A DNA stretch of 64,000 bases from Chamaea fasciata (taxonomy: Eukaryota; Chordata; Aves; Passeriformes; Sylviidae), in the NCBI GenBank assembly GCA_029207755.1, contig JARCOQ010000002.1:91735087-91799086 (forward strand). Direction: 5' to 3'. The position numbers and the translations under genes were made by a program. Positions 28,375 to 42,670 of the stretch are shown here, piece by piece. The notes under the pieces were generated by a model. That model was not told where the DNA came from and did not search any database. It saw nothing but the letters and a program-made list of their open reading frames with translations. Each line of letters begins with the position of its first letter. Position 1 is the first letter of the stretch.

Positions 28375-30850
28375 GTAAATGCTTTTACAACACTGCTAGA
28401 AATCTAAAGAGTAAGAGTACAGAATTAAACTACCTGGCAATAAGTGACAACCCTGATAATAAAAGGCATCCCATGCTGGTGAAAGGAGGATAATCAGTGG
28501 CATACATAGACTAGTCCATCTACTTTTCAGGAACAATAGCAAATGAGATATAGCCAGGGCAATGGCACAATATGTGAAGGCTACAGCAAAGTGTTGCAGA
28601 AAAAAACTCTCAGGGAGGAGGGGAACATTAGGAGTCCTTGTGGGTGGAAATAACAGAAAGGTAGGACTATGTTTGTATTTAGGATTTGTCTGTTACACAC
28701 ACTAATCATTAAATACTCAGAAAAATTAGAGAAGCTGAACAACTAGGTCAGGTAGCAATACTGGCCAATGCCAACTACCCGCATACTGTCAGGTACAATG
28801 CCTCATCCAGATGTGATAAGGAAATAAAAGGTTTGAACCCCCCAACTGACTTTTTCTTAGCACAATAAACACTGAGACCCATAAGAAAGAAGGCTGCTCT
28901 GAGTCTAGTCTCAGCTGCTGCAGAGGACCTGCTTCAAGAGGTGCTATTGGGAGAACTGCTCTGCAAGAGCTTCAAAATATAAAGGAATTTAACGTTGTAG
29001 TGTACTGGGATGAAGTAAGCCAAACAAATACATCACACAGATATCCAAATTCAAGAAGGGGAAATACATAAAGATCACAAAAATAGTAAAAGCTTGAAAG
29101 AGCAGTCAAAAAGGCAAGAAGCCTAAAGTAACCTGGAGGCTTTTCAGAAACACTGTATTAAAAATCCCAGTAAACTGTGTGTCACATATCAAAAAGAAAG
29201 TAACATGGTTCAATAAAAACTCTGCAGAGCTCATTAAAAAAACAAACAAACAAACAAACAAAACCTAACCAAAAACTAAGGAGGCTATTGTAGGCAAAAG
29301 ACAAAAAAGGGTTGGCATTTTAAAAATTGCCGAAATGAACAGGGAAGTCCATAAAAATAGATCAAGAATAAATGGCAACTAGGATAGCTAAAGAAGAATG
29401 AGAAAATTTTGCAGAAGATAACCAAGCTGATAGTAGAAAGTTGTTTAAAGGAAAACAAGGAGCCATCAAGGGAAATAGCAGTACCACATGATGCCAAGGG
29501 CTCATAAGGGGCAAGCGGGGATAAGGCCATTGCAGAGAAACTTAGTGACTTCTCTGAAGAGGTCTTTACTGCTGAAGGTACTTGAAAAGGTCCCAAATCC
29601 AAGGTATTCCTTGAGACAGAATAATTTCAAGGACAGAATATAAAGGAAGTAGTACACAAAACAGGTAAAGCAGGTGTTACCAAATGAACGTGAGCGGGGG
29701 CATTCACCTATGACTTCTGAAGGAACTCAAGTGTGAAACTGCAGAACTGCTGGCTAAAGTGTGTAATCCAACATTAAAAATTGCCACTGCACCAGTGGGC
29801 TGGTGCCAACCAAGCTTCCATGTGGAAAAGGGGCTCAAGAGGAGACTTTGAGGACTGTGGGCCAGTTTATTTAACTACCCTGCTTGGTAAGGCAGTAGTC
29901 CACCTTAAGGAACACAATAACTGAGCTCAAGGATAAGCAGGGTAAAGCAAGCCTTAGTGACTATAATATATTTGGATCTTCACAACTGTTTTTATAAAAT
30001 GCTTCACTGGAGCTTTTAAAATAAATTATCTCGGGGTTGTAAGAGAGGTGCTCTTATAGACTGAAGGGTGTTTAAGGATAGGAAGTAAAGAATAGTACTG
30101 GATGGTCACATTTCAAAATGACGACATAACACCATTGGGTCCTCTAAGACCCATGCTGTAACTGGTTTTTCCAAAGATTCCAATGGTGATCTACAGAAGG
30201 GATTGAACTGTGAAACAACTGAGTCTATAGATGATACTAATCTCTCCTAGGTTGTTAAATTTGATGCTGGTGATGAGGAATGGGGAGATCTGTGATTTCC
30301 CATGCTGAGAGATCCAGAAAGACCCCAGCAAACAGGATGGGCACAGTTCCTGTCTCTTGCAGAAGAAAGAGTAAAGGGACTAAGGACTAGACTGTCACCT
30401 TCAAAAGAGAACCTAAAAAGGCTGTGACTCACCCTTTCGGACAAGAGAAAGCTGAGAGGGACTATAACTGATATTTACAAAATTAGGGAAGCAGTGACTA
30501 ACCTAAAAACAGCTACTTGAAATCTCACAGTACTAGAAATAGGGTGTATTTGACGAAACCAGAGGGAGCTTTGCTTAGAACAGGTCAGACAGTGATTTTT
30601 ATAATTTATATCATCTGAGTAGTGCCACTGGAGGTTGCAAAGACACACAGTTACAGCAGCTTCAGAAAAGGATTAGACAAATCCAGGATAAAACACAGAT
30701 ACTGAAGGAACATATAAATTGGGTTATTTTGGGTAAAAGCGAATGGACTGCAGAAAATTGCCAGAACTCTGTGCTCCCTGTAAATAGCATCTCTTACTAC
30801 CACTGTTGGGAACAGAATACTGAGCTAGATGAATAACTAAGAAGATGCTT
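28375..30850 (+). mobile_element. Ancient CR1/L3-clade LINE, nearly full-length ORF2 relic
   Basis: A decayed non-LTR retrotransposon in plus orientation. Landmarks run in the order expected of CR1-type ORF2 elements. TGCTAGAAATCTAAAGAG near 28.39 kb matches the start of the endonuclease domain. GGATAAGGCCATTGCAGAGA and the following TTTACTGCTGAAGG (29.52-29.58 kb) match the linker before reverse transcriptase. TATTTGGATCTTCAC near 29.97 kb decodes to YLDLH, the block around the first catalytic Asp of reverse transcriptase. ATAGATGATACTAAT near 30.23 kb decodes to IDDTN, matching the catalytic DD block. AACAGAATACTGAGCTAGAT near 30.82 kb matches the 3' UTR. Stops and indels are scattered throughout and no frame survives. 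An (AAAC)n run has arisen inside it. It is much older than the short CR1 tails. The assignment comes from recalled landmark similarity, not from an alignment. Confidence 0.68.
29235..29264. repeat. (AAAC)n microsatellite
   Basis: An A run followed by about five CAAA units, inside the decayed LINE. Probably arose after insertion. Confidence 0.9.
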
Positions 30851-33800
30851 CTAATGTTATTATTTTGTGGAGGGAAAAAAAAAAAGAAAACAAAAAGTAA
30901 ATATCAGATTTCATCAGATATATCAGTTTATACCAACAGACTTCCAGGAGCTGCTGCCATTATACCAGCTTGGAAGCCAGTTAATTGTGATATATAAGAA
31001 TTACACTAATAGTTGAGTTGATAAAATTATTTTACTGGTTTTAAACATTTCCATATAGAGTTGACTTTAGAATATTTATGTGTTCTATTTTGTTGTTGTT
31101 GTTTGTTTTCAATTATGAAGAAACACACCTAGATCTAGCCCATGTGTTAAAACTTAAACTTGTATGGAAAATGCTTGCAAATAAATATCACACACTAGAT
31201 TTCCCAACTGTATGCTTTTCTGTCCAAAAGCAGACAGAAGTAATTGTAAGTGTACTGGTAATAGCTTACCCTAGGCCACTGCATTAGCGAAAGCAATACA
31301 AAATATATCTGTAAATGAGTTCCAGTGAACACCCATGCCAGTCTAGGTTAAAAAAGAATGGGCATTCCCAAAAAGTAGCTTTTACAGGGGGACACAAAGC
31401 TGTCTGTTAATTTCAGTTTCCATCATTCCAGCCCCTTGCAAAAACAATGGCTAAAGGGCTTGAGCACTGTTAGATGCTTGACTTGGAAAGTACAAAAGAG
31501 TGCAATTTCTCAGTCTATAGAAAGATCAAAAAGATTTCTACTCACTTCCACTTTCTATAAAGCCTTCTAGGCGGGTTATGAAGTGAGGCTGATTATGAAC
31601 TTCAATAGGTCAAACAGTTGGCCATTGTACTGAATGGAGCTATCGTTTCCTACTTAAGTGCATTCATGTTTGACAAATTTTAAGGCACATATATTGTTCT
31701 CAGAGCAACGTATGGTTTGCAAAGAACTATAAATCTCAAGATTTTTGGAGTTGCATTAAAATTCTTGAGGAAAAAGAAAGAAAACCAGATGTTTTAAATT
31801 TTTTTTTAATTCCTTTAATTCAGGCTTTCCATTTCATTCAAAACAGAATTTCAATACCATATCAGTGTTTCCTTTCACTCTTTTCCCTCTTACCCAGGCA
31901 TCTGTGTACTCCTTACATTATGCTCTCCAAATGTACTTTAGGCTAAGGGTGAGTCTGTTACAGGAGAACAATTTAGGAGAAGTTGCCATAGAAGAAAATG
32001 AGAAGATTAATCTGTCTCAGGGAGAAGATGTCTGCTGTCTTTCCTCTGACTTCTCACTCTGTGTCCTCCACTGAGGCTTATACCATGATTTCTTGTCATG
32101 TGGATTTGAACACTCCTTCTGGATCTTCCATTTGCACTGCAACTCCACTGAGTTTTTGCCAGCTGTGAGAAGTGGAGATAAGGCTGAGGCTGGTCCCCAA
32201 GCTTGGCTCCTGCAGCCCCAGCTCCGACCATCTGCCTAGATGCAAGGTATGGTTAGATAGACTGGATATTTGTAACCAGCTAACAGTAAATACAACTGGA
32301 AGATAAGTAGGCTGCAGTGAAAAAGCACAAAGACTACAGTGTCATGAAAGACTGGGAAAAACAAAACCATCTTACATAGAACTTTACACTTTCTACTATG
32401 AAGATGGGAACACAAAGCAGCACTGAAGGTGGGAACTTCAAGGGACCATTGTGTATGGCCTGAGAAACATTTCTTTAGAGAAACTTCTCCAAGAAACAAC
32501 TCAGCACTTGCTGTGAGTTGCAAACACAGTTATCAGCAATGTCCTGATTCTCTGAACATTTGGATTTGACCAGCATTCCTTTTGAGAATGAAGAATGAAG
32601 TGTCATTTGCAGGTGTCCTCACAGCCCTGGGAGCAGCTCAGATGAGAGGCAGGCGGTTGCAGGCTAGATGCAGCTTGTGCTTAGCTGCAGCAGCTCCCCA
32701 CCACCACAGTGGGCAGATGCTGCTTCTGCTGTTTCATTTTTCTGTCCCCACTGGATTTTAGCTCTGTCTTAGCCCAGTGAAAGTTGAAGGGTCGAGCCCA
32801 GCCAAAACAGAGTAGAGGAAAACCTAAAACCACATACCTCTTTCCTGCAGGCCTGCTACGTGGGTGCACTGATATGTGCTAGGTTGCCTTTTGCCCCTAG
32901 AAACTGCCCCTGTGAAGCAGGATTCAACTTTCCTGTGCCTTTGTGCCTAATCTTACCAGTCCTGAACTAAATGCAGTGTAGACAGTAGCACAGGGCTTCC
33001 AGATGCCTTGCACCTAGAGACCTGGTACAAATCGCCAAAGCCTGGATGAATCTCCACACATCCTGACAGCGCTTCTCTGCCTCTAGCACAGAGCCCCAGG
33101 AGTTGTCAGTGGGCAAAAAACCTTTTTTTAAAAACAAAAGTTATTGGATTAAGACAACAAATAAAGCTAAGCACCTTTTCCTTAAATGCTGTATCTTCAG
33201 ACTACAACTGAAGCAATGACAACAAATGAAGTAGAAGCACACATAAATGAAGAGCAGACATTTCTTCAGACTTTTACTCCTTTCTTAGTTTGCAATTGTA
33301 TTTACCGCTTCAATGAATTAACTTCATTCAGCAGATGCTGATGTGCATTCAGTAGCAGCAATTCCAAAGAAAATGCTTTTAATTTGCCTGGTTTTAGAGC
33401 TGTCAAAAACAGAGGATGAATTTCCAGAGGATGTCAGGGCTGACAGCTGGCTGCAGACCCTTGCAGTGCTGCTCCTCCCTGAGTTCCAGGTGCCCCGCAA
33501 GTGACAGCTCTGTGGCACCTAGGCTGGAGAGTCAGTGCAGAAGCAGGCTCTGACAGACTGCTTCAGGCACTCTTACAAGTGCAAACACGCAATACATCTA
33601 TTGTGCATGCAATGAGTCACCTCCAACAGAAAACGTGGGCTGTGCCAGATTATACAGAGGTTTTGTGAAAATAAATATTCCCATTGAGGATTAGCATGAG
33701 ACCAGAAGCTATGCCAGATTTGACTAGACTCTAAAGGCCAATCTTGTTCCTCAAACCAGATGTTTAACAGGGGTTGTGACATCTGAAGAGATCAGCAGAC

Positions 33801-35178
33801 ACAAAACACAGGCAGTGTATGCTAAATCATTATGAGGTGTATCATTTCAGAGAGGTAAAATACACAGAGAGAAAATATGATTTTTGAAGTGTAAAATTCT
33901 GTAAATCCCTTTTTCCAATAATTTTTCACATCTTGCACAATTAACCACAAGCAGTAAAATACAATTTATGTTTTGTAGCATATCCTTTTTCTCTTTTTGA
34001 GTATCTATTTAATGGGAGGCCAACCTCATTAGTAAGTGGGGTTACTTACTTCCCTGAGGTAAAACTGAGAGTGGTAAGCAAGCACATAAAGTCTGCCTTC
34101 ACCTTCCCAATCTAGATAGGAAGCAACTCACAGGAAACTTCTTGTCAGTGGCACCTGACTGCTTCTCTACTGTGTTTTTTTCACATTTTCAGCTTTTCTA
34201 ACCTATGCAGTTAGTTTTGTTTAACCACCTATTTTTTCTTTCACATTTGGCAACTTGAAATTCAAGGTCTTTCAGCCAGTAAGGAGCATGAAAAACATTT
34301 CAGTCACAGAAGCTGGTCGTTTTGCAACAGATATTTTCATGACCTCTAATGAGCATCTTACAGCATCAGTTTTTGATTTTCAGTCAAAAGTGGGAAGTGG
34401 CAGGAGGCACTTGCCAAACTCCATGTACTGGATGATGAGGGCAAGGCAGAAACAGCTGGAGGGGGCCCCATGGGAAGCTATGTCTCAGGGGAGGGCTTAT
34501 TTGTCCTCAGCTTCATCAGGTTGCCATTGGGTTATTGTAATGGAAAGCAGATCATGAGCAGCTCATGGTCAGGCCATGGGAGTAAAACCATTACAGTCCC
34601 CATGGCATGGTAACCCCAGGATCATCTGACTTCCACGGAGACATCAGGACTTCTGCTGTAAACAACTGTGTTCCTTGCCTCCCACCTACACTGTGACTTT
34701 CCTACCACCTCTCCCTCCACTCAGACGTGGAGTCAAGCTTGAGGAATGCAATGGGAATGGGAACTGATGGCTGGCTGTGTGGAGGGAATGTAGAGAACAG
34801 CATCTTATGAGGTTTGTGATAGCAGAACAAGCACATGACCTGCCACCACATCTCTTGCCTGACCTATTCTTAGAGATGGGTGGATGGGAAAGGCTGAGTC
34901 ACTGTCTCAGCTGCAGAAGACCAAGCTGTACAGAAGGAGCCTTCCAGCCAGGGCTCCAAGCCATACAGGATAGGAGCTGCCCTATTTCTCAGTGCTCTTC
35001 ATGGCAGGTGGCTGATCCCCTCCACCTCATTTCCTTTCCTCTGCCTCATTCCTCTCTAGTCCCCAAAATGAAGAACAGACTATCAGCCACAACATAATGC
35101 CAGAAATTCTAAACGGTTCCCTTTCAGCAGTGATTTCAGGTTTTGCAGGTGAGGTTCCCTCCTGCTTTAGCGGAAATC
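30851..35178. other. Non-coding-looking DNA, no gene seen
   Basis: An A-rich run near 30,875-30,885 marks the end of the decayed LINE or lies just beyond it. Nothing else is recognisable; frames on either strand are short and unremarkable. Confidence 0.5.
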
Positions 35179-35242
35179 ACATAGAATCACAGAATTATTG
35201 CATCATTTAGGTTGGAAAAGATCTCTAAAATCATCAAATGTG
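35179..35242 (-). mobile_element. CR1 LINE, 3'-end fragment
   Basis: CATAGAATCACAGAAT (8-mer repeats) is followed by ATTTAGGTTGGAAAAGATCT and a degraded ATCATCAAATG. This is the classic reverse-complement form of a chicken-type CR1 3' end. The copy is minus-oriented and only about 65 bases are recognisable. Confidence 0.88.
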
Positions 35243-37689
35243 TGTATCCCAAGCATGTATGTGGTATCTTTTCATCATTCTGATCTGATCAGCTTATCAT
35301 GGCCCTCAGGTCCCTTGGCCCTCATCTTTGAGATAAGTGCCTGCTACATATCATAACAAGATTTTCACAACAAAGCATTTCTTCAAATCTACGAGCCTGT
35401 GAGAAAGTAAGATGAAACAACAACAACTTTTTCCTGAAAAAGAATAACTGTTTTAACACTCTTAGCAGTCTAGTGCAAGGTCACCTATTGCAAATTATGT
35501 AGCATTGAACTTGTACCACCAAGAACAATTTACAAGAAAAAATGTTACTTACACGGCTTCCTTTTTCAGGGAAACACTGACATCCTCCACTGCAGTCTCT
35601 GCCTCCACATGGTCCTGTGTATTTCTTTCCGCCCTGCAAACCAGAACACACATAACACAAAAGTTAAAAAGTATTGCTAGAATATCTGAAACAGCACAAT
35701 CTGCTTTCATTAGCAGACTTGCTGGAAACTGCTAAAGCAAAGACCAGGATCAGATCTAGGATTTACAGCTGAAACCTCTTTAATACGTGCTTAGAAGCAG
35801 CCATTAGTGGCTATCCAGTTCTTGGAGATCAGCATCAAGGAATATAATGTTACTTCATTTATTTCCTCCACATTGTCAAAACACTGCAGCTTGATGCTGA
35901 GCAGTATCTCACATATCTTTTTGACACATGCAATAGATATCGTATCACAGAAGTGCAGCTGCTTGGATTCTTTAGGGACATGGACTAAGTCCTAGGTCAC
36001 AATGCAGCACATCCTCCTATGCATGCTCCAAATGGTTGCTGTATTTTGAAATATTTATTGGTGGACATAAAGGAAGATGTAGGTATCATGTTCAAAATCG
36101 TGAGCCGAACTCCTGTTTTCTCCTCTTCTATGGCTGCCCCAAGCCAGGACACTGCCTATTCTGGAGGAACAAAAAATTTGCTAGTAGTCAACCACTGTGA
36201 TTAAAAGTCACTCCCAGCTTAAGTGAATGTCTTCAGTTACATCTCTCCTGCCTGACCGGAACCACGTTGGCCTGGGCCACAAATATCTGTATCACAGAAT
36301 ATGCACCGCTCCACACAAATCCTTGGATGGACTTCACCAGGCAAGCAAACACAGATTGTATTCTATGGAAGTGCCTGCACAGAATGCAGCAGCCACAGTC
36401 AGTCTTATTCAGAAACCTGAACAGCAGAGATGCTATGCATGCTGTGGTGTGACTTTTATAAACATAACTCAATGATTAGGAATGTTGTGAAGACCAGCCT
36501 GCAGCCCACCTAAGCTCAGGGTTTTGAGCCCCTGAAAATGACCTAGCAGCCTAGTAAGTAATCTGGGAAAGGAGGAAGGGATTTCTCATCACTATTTCTG
36601 AACCTGACTTGGCCCACAGTGAATAATTAATACAGTCAGAAGAAAAAGAGAGAAGGACTAAGTCTAGTGGCTACAGGAAACCAGAGTCCCTCACTCAGGG
36701 CATTTCATATGCACTGCTTCTCAGATGAAACCTCAAGGCAACCCAGATGTAGAGTACAGAGTCAGGCTCCATGTCACTTGCTCCCCTCTTGGCTAAAGGA
36801 AATGGTGGCTTCACTTTTGTGCCTCCTTCATAGTTTGAGCCCATCATCTCTTGAAAGGGAGGTGAAAGGGGTACAAACAAGGCTCCAAAACAGGATGGGT
36901 GCTCTGAACTGCTATGCTGTTTCATAGACAGTGATGTTACCATTCCTGCCTCTAGGGCTGACTTAAGGAGCTAAAACACAGAGAGGGGACCAAAGCTGCC
37001 ATGCTTAGAATTTTTCATGTGGCTCTAAGCAATCCTCTACTCAACACCTGAGGTTTTTCAGTCATTTCAGTCATTTTAAGTCATACATTTCTCAGGTATC
37101 CATTTCTGGCTCTACAATACTTGAAAACACAGCTCTGGGATTTGGATACTTCCCTGGCAGTCAAATTAATAGAAGGTATGGAGCAGGCACCAAGTATTGC
37201 CTAAGTCCTGCTTTGGTCATATTTGTACAGCAGGCTCTAAATCTAGGACGCACAGCAATAAGAAGTTCCCAAAACAAGTTTTTATGCTTGTCATGAGAAG
37301 GTTCGTGTCTGTATTTTATGTAATTTTATGTACCAAAGCACTTTTTTTTCAGCTTTGTATCTAATTCTCATGTTTAATTGAAGTGGTAGGGTTTTCATAC
37401 TGATAAAAGCAGTCCACCAAGCTGAAACCATGCCCTAACCTGTTTATAGGTTAGGTGTTTTATTCAGGAAATTATTTCATGGATGTAGCAGAGTTCTATG
37501 TCATGTGATGAATTCTGCTTTATGTTTAAGCTATTGTCTAGAGGAAATATTAAATCAAGACAATTTTATAAACTCCAGCAGTTTGCTCAGGTTGGTCCAT
37601 TTTTTTCCTTAAATATCTGGATGATCACAAACTCACTACTTTAATGGAGTTTTTTTCTTATTAACCTATTTGCAGATGAAATTTGCATC

Positions 37690-37708
37690 TTTTTTTTTTT
37701 TTTTTTTT
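37690..37708. repeat. Poly-T run (19 T)
   Basis: Uninterrupted T run followed by CCAG. It resembles a polypyrimidine tract plus acceptor, but no open exon with a donor follows. Confidence 0.9.
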
Positions 37709-39508
37709 CCAGCATCCTTCATTTTATGGAGTTTCCCCCACTGTTCCTCTTCTGAAATTGAGTATATTTCTATTAATATTTACATATGCCATGCAGATGT
37801 ATGGCCTGTGTGATCATATTCCTCTGGAGGATGCAGTATACTTTAACGAGCACTGTTCTGTAGTACTGCAATTGATAACAATCAATTCTGAACTTTTAGA
37901 ATCTGTTTTTATTGGTGCTGTAAACATCAGCATATCCCAGCCTAAGAATAACAGACAGATACAGTAATTTGATCAAGTGAGTTTTCAGTTTTGCCTGTGA
38001 AAAAAATAGTGAGAACAATAAGTTTATTTCTTTAATTAGCAGAGAGACTCTAAATTTCGTAAACTGTTGTCAAGGAGAAAATAGAAAATGAATCAGAACT
38101 ATGGTAAGATATTTGTGCACTTGTAAGAAAAAAATGGAAGAGGCTGCTAATGCTTATTTCAAATGGAAGTTCAAGGTCTATTGTTTTTGTACTATCCACC
38201 ATCCAATATTTTAATTTGCAGGCTGTAACAATACCAGCAGCTAATATGGGGACACAATTGTTTTCTTCCACAATTTTAGGAAGTGTTTTTTTGGGTGTTT
38301 TATTTTGGTTGCTTTTTTTTTTTTCATTATTTTCTCATTTTGTATCATTTTCTGTACACAGATTCTGCAGATAATGAAAAGAAAAATCTGGAAGATTCTC
38401 CAAAGGCAGGGAACATAATGGGAAAGCATTTGAGACCAGCAGTAATATACCTCTTCTTGATAATACTTGGGCTTTCCTTATTACCTTATCTCCACCTCTT
38501 CACTTTTCAACTGCTAGTGGAATGACTCTGGGAACTGTAGTCACATGCAGCATTTTCTACTATCTTCTACTATCTAGAATACTTGTAATTTCTTGAAGAT
38601 CACTGCACTGTTGTTTGATCTTACATTATTGGGGGTTACAGTCTAAAACACTATGGTTTACAAGCTTGTTAATGTTCAAAAATAAGTCTGTTAAGGATTC
38701 TTTTAGAACTTTGTTAAAAGCAATTATACCCATGGGCACACTACTGAGATGAAGAGAAATCAAACAGACATATATCAGTCAATAATTAGAATGGAAAAAG
38801 CCTGAAAGTTTCAAATTTAGCAATGGACAATGTACTTTGAAGTGCTCAACTATTTATGTCCTGAAGAAAATAGATTTCTGGGAACATTACACTAATGGTG
38901 ATAACCCAATATGGTTGTTTTGATGTGAGCAGGAGCCTTTTTGGTCAGAGAACACTCAGATCTAGGACATAATTCATCCTATCCTTACACTGGCATTTGA
39001 ACTGATCACCTGCGTCTCTCCCAGGAAGTTCCTACTGTTTGTCTCAAGCACAGCGGTGGGTGGAGGTGACTAGCTTACACAGAGCGATCCACCTCCTGTA
39101 GAAAGTGTAAGCATGGGGAGATCAACCTCCTGATTTGCTCAGTATGCAGTTAAATGAAGAAAAGTGTGCCTGCACCAGAATGATATTCTAGGATTTGTGT
39201 AATCAAGCCGGAAGAACTGGCCCTCAATTATGAAGATGTCTGCTGAGAAGGCTTTCAGTTCCAAGTCTTTCTCATGTTTTGGATGATGCATAAACCCACT
39301 AAGAGGTCCAGAGTCTAGAAATGGGGTTTATAGGATCTAATTTAAGATTTACGCAATATAGGCACAACATCTGGCTGCTGTTTTAGATCACTCAGAGAAT
39401 CTCATCAGATCTATTTCAGATACCAGAGCTAAACCTCATCATAGAAGGGTAAGGGTATTAGAGATGTTGCATAGGGTAACTGGTTGAGAAGTGTCTACAG
39501 GGCAGATG

Positions 39509-39558
39509 TCCAGCTTCACATGGTGAATGAATGTTCAGCTTCACATGAGATGAATCTG
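39509..39558. repeat. 25-bp imperfect tandem duplication
   Basis: Two adjacent units share the block CAGCTTCACATG (39511-39522 and 39536-39547) and a degraded GATGAATC/GGTGAATG end. Confidence 0.7.
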
Positions 39559-42500
39559 CTGAGTGCCCAAGTCTCACCATCACAGGAAGCTATACCCTTT
39601 GATGGGAACACTGAGTATGAAGAACACTATTTAAGAGCAGACATATGTGCAAATACAAAACGAGCTATACCACTGCACTGGCGTGCAAGCTCTCTGTGCA
39701 AAAGGTGAGGTGTTGCTTAATTAGAATTAGGTTGGAGAATCAAGAGAAAAGTGTAAAAAACTTTCAAGTGTAAAAAAAATGGAACCAATGAAGGAAAAGA
39801 AATTAAGAGTAGGCTGTCTAGTTGGGAGGAGTATAGGCAGGGAAATAGTAGTGCAAGGATGGCAAAAACTTAGGAAAAAGATGCAGAGTACATCAGATCA
39901 GGTGAAGAATGAAGGTAGTGAGGACATACTAAGAACAAGAGCAGAGACATCTGCAGGCAGCAGTGATGCTGACTTGTGAGCACAAGCCCACTGGGAGCCC
40001 CCATGGGGAAAGACCACAGATCTCTTGAACAAGCCTTTCCCTATGGGAAGGTGGGGTGAGAAGGAATAAGCTTCTAAGGAAGGACAGGCTTATTCCTGAA
40101 TACCAGCTGCAGGAGCAAAGGCAGTCGAATTGCAACTTAATAGCCCATTTTTGTCATTTAGCTGATTTCTTACAGTGATTTTGTACAAATGCTAACAACA
40201 ACAAGATACAGAATTGTAATTCAATGTTTCTTGCAGTGATGAAGTTGAGAATTACTACTAATAACAGTGATACGCTACTTTGACAAATAAAGAAATACTA
40301 CATTCTTAGAGGTGTTTTCTTTAATCAGCAAATCTTAAGCTACACCTAACAGTGCTCAGGTCCACACTGTTCAAAGCTAGGCATATCTAGAGCTGGCTTA
40401 CCCAGCCACTGTGCTGGGATGAATATATTTATCATGTTCAAGGAACATGAACACTACTCGAACAAAAGCAAGACAAAACATGTAAGTGCCACCTATATTT
40501 GTAAAGCTTGTGTATTTGCCGAATGTAAATACTTCTAATTTTTAGGTATAGCAACCACAACATGTGGGTGTTCCAACACAAAACTTTTTCTGCCCTCTTG
40601 CTTTCTCATAATTTTTTTTTTGTTTCCAAACAATATTATTTCAGTACTTACACACCTTCAGCCAAAAATAGACAATTTAAATGCAGTTTCCTTCAGTCAC
40701 ACTCTTAAAAAACCCAGAAACATATATGCACTTTGCTTTAAACTTTTCCACACATCAGTGATTTATTTGTTGCTAATCCTGGCCACATTTGGGTAGTTGT
40801 CATTTCTGCGTGCCCAGTCAAGTACCTTCACTTCAAGGGCTGGTATTCTAACAAAGAACAAAGGCAACCAGAGACAGACCTCAAAGTACAATTCTATGAG
40901 TACAGAAAGACCAGGAAATATAAGCCATTTCCTTACATACAGCTCAAAAAATAATTACGGAAATTATAATGAAAATATTGCAACTAGGAATCAAAGACTC
41001 CATACACCGACATCTTCTTTGATAACGTTTTGTGCGTTGTAGTTGTGCATTAACTTCTGTGCTGACAAGCCCCATTCTCTTCCCCTAAGTTTCACCAAGG
41101 CAGGTTTTAGAAGGTTTTAGGAGCTTACTGAAACACTGAACTACGACTGGAGGTGCTGACATACTGCATGCCTCTGCAGTGGGGCAATGAACAACACACT
41201 GCAGCAGCACATTCAGATGCTTCAAGTGAGGCTTCAGCCTGGAAGTCCCGAGGGAATTCCTGGCATGCCTGAGAGTCAGCCCTCTGTGTCAGTGCCACGG
41301 AGACCAGACCAAGTCACACCTCCAGTATGAACCTCTGCTTTTACATTTGACCTTCAGCTGTTGATACAGACATTAATTTCAAATTCGGTTTATACAGCCC
41401 TGACTTAGAAACATTAATTTTTTGCTTCCTTTAAAAGAAAGAAGAAAAAATAAAGTAGGAGTATGACAGAGTACTCCTGCTGCTGATCATCACCAGACAG
41501 AAAAGAACTTCATCGGATTCAAATGTGACAGCACAGTTGTACTTGCTCAAACCCAACATTTTACTCCTTCAAGAGCTGAAAACATTTGTTGCCTGTTGCC
41601 AAACTTATTTCTCTAGAAATATGTATAAACAACCACTCAAAACAAGTATTAAGAATGCTGTCAGTGGAGAAGGCTTGGATTGCCCAGGAATGGGCTTGGT
41701 CTCTCCTCAGAGCTACAATGTCAAAGATGGAATCAGCCATCTGATTCCATCTAGTCCTGCTAACAGTCCAGTAGCTACTAGAGCTTGGGACAGTAAGACC
41801 ACTGTGAAGACCTTAATTGTCCAGGGAAAGGGAGAGATAATTGGCACAGTCAGAGAGGAAGGAAAAGATGTGGGTGTGGATCCTCTCTCCAACTGTTCTG
41901 CGAATTATTTCGCTAAGAACTAATTCTTTCTTTCATATTTGAATGGGAGCCAGAACCTTTTCCAGACTGGATGCATGGCAACTAAAATAATTTACTGCGT
42001 GACCTCAAAATCTTATGAATGTTTACACTTCCCACCTAAAGTAGGGGGAACCATGTATTTACATATCCTTCAATGAAAAAAATCTGGAGGAGGAAATTAG
42101 TCCTAGGAAGAACACAAAGATACTTACCATCTCTCTCTTATGGAGAGAGCTGGTCTCCTAACCACTGCCTAATGGAGTCTTCCCAATGCAATGAGAAGAG
42201 CTACACTTGTGGCAATCAATTATGTATTATAAACTGGTGTGAAGTTTCACGTACCATCTCCCTCTTAGGTAGTGTATCAAAAAACTGGGAAGCAGGATGC
42301 CAAGGAAGCAAGGGGCTTGCTTCAGCTCTGAGTCCTGATGGACACGGGAATGTCAACAAAGAAGTATCCAAAGGCACTACTGCTCCCAGGGACTGAGATG
42401 CCTTTGTTTGATGTCTGTGGTGAGGGAAGGATGGGCAAGAATTTAAAGTCTCCAGTGCTGAGAAGACCCCAACAGACAGAAACTTGTCGTCTCAAGTGTG

Positions 42501-42648
42501 TCTCAGCAAGCATGTTGGAACCAGAGATGGGAAACACAAATTCTGTATCTCTCAGAAATGAAGCTATAAAAGACTTTCCTCTTATGGACTTGCTTATGAT
42601 TTGATTATATGAACCTACTGGCATACAGCCTTGATATGAAGGCTGCAT

Positions 42649-42670
42649 AGTTTCATTTCGAAGTGAAACT
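42649..42670. repeat. Near-perfect 22-bp palindrome centred on TTCGAA
   Basis: AGTTTCATTTCGAAGTGAAA plus CT reads the same on both strands apart from one mismatched pair. Each arm fits the interferon-regulatory-factor half-site AANNGAAA (AAGTGAAA on the plus strand, AAATGAAA on the minus strand). Binding is inferred only. Confidence 0.6.

Noticed and set aside
38330..38410. Acceptor-like TTCTGTACACAG followed by an open, charged stretch
   Set aside because: No GT donor follows at a plausible distance.
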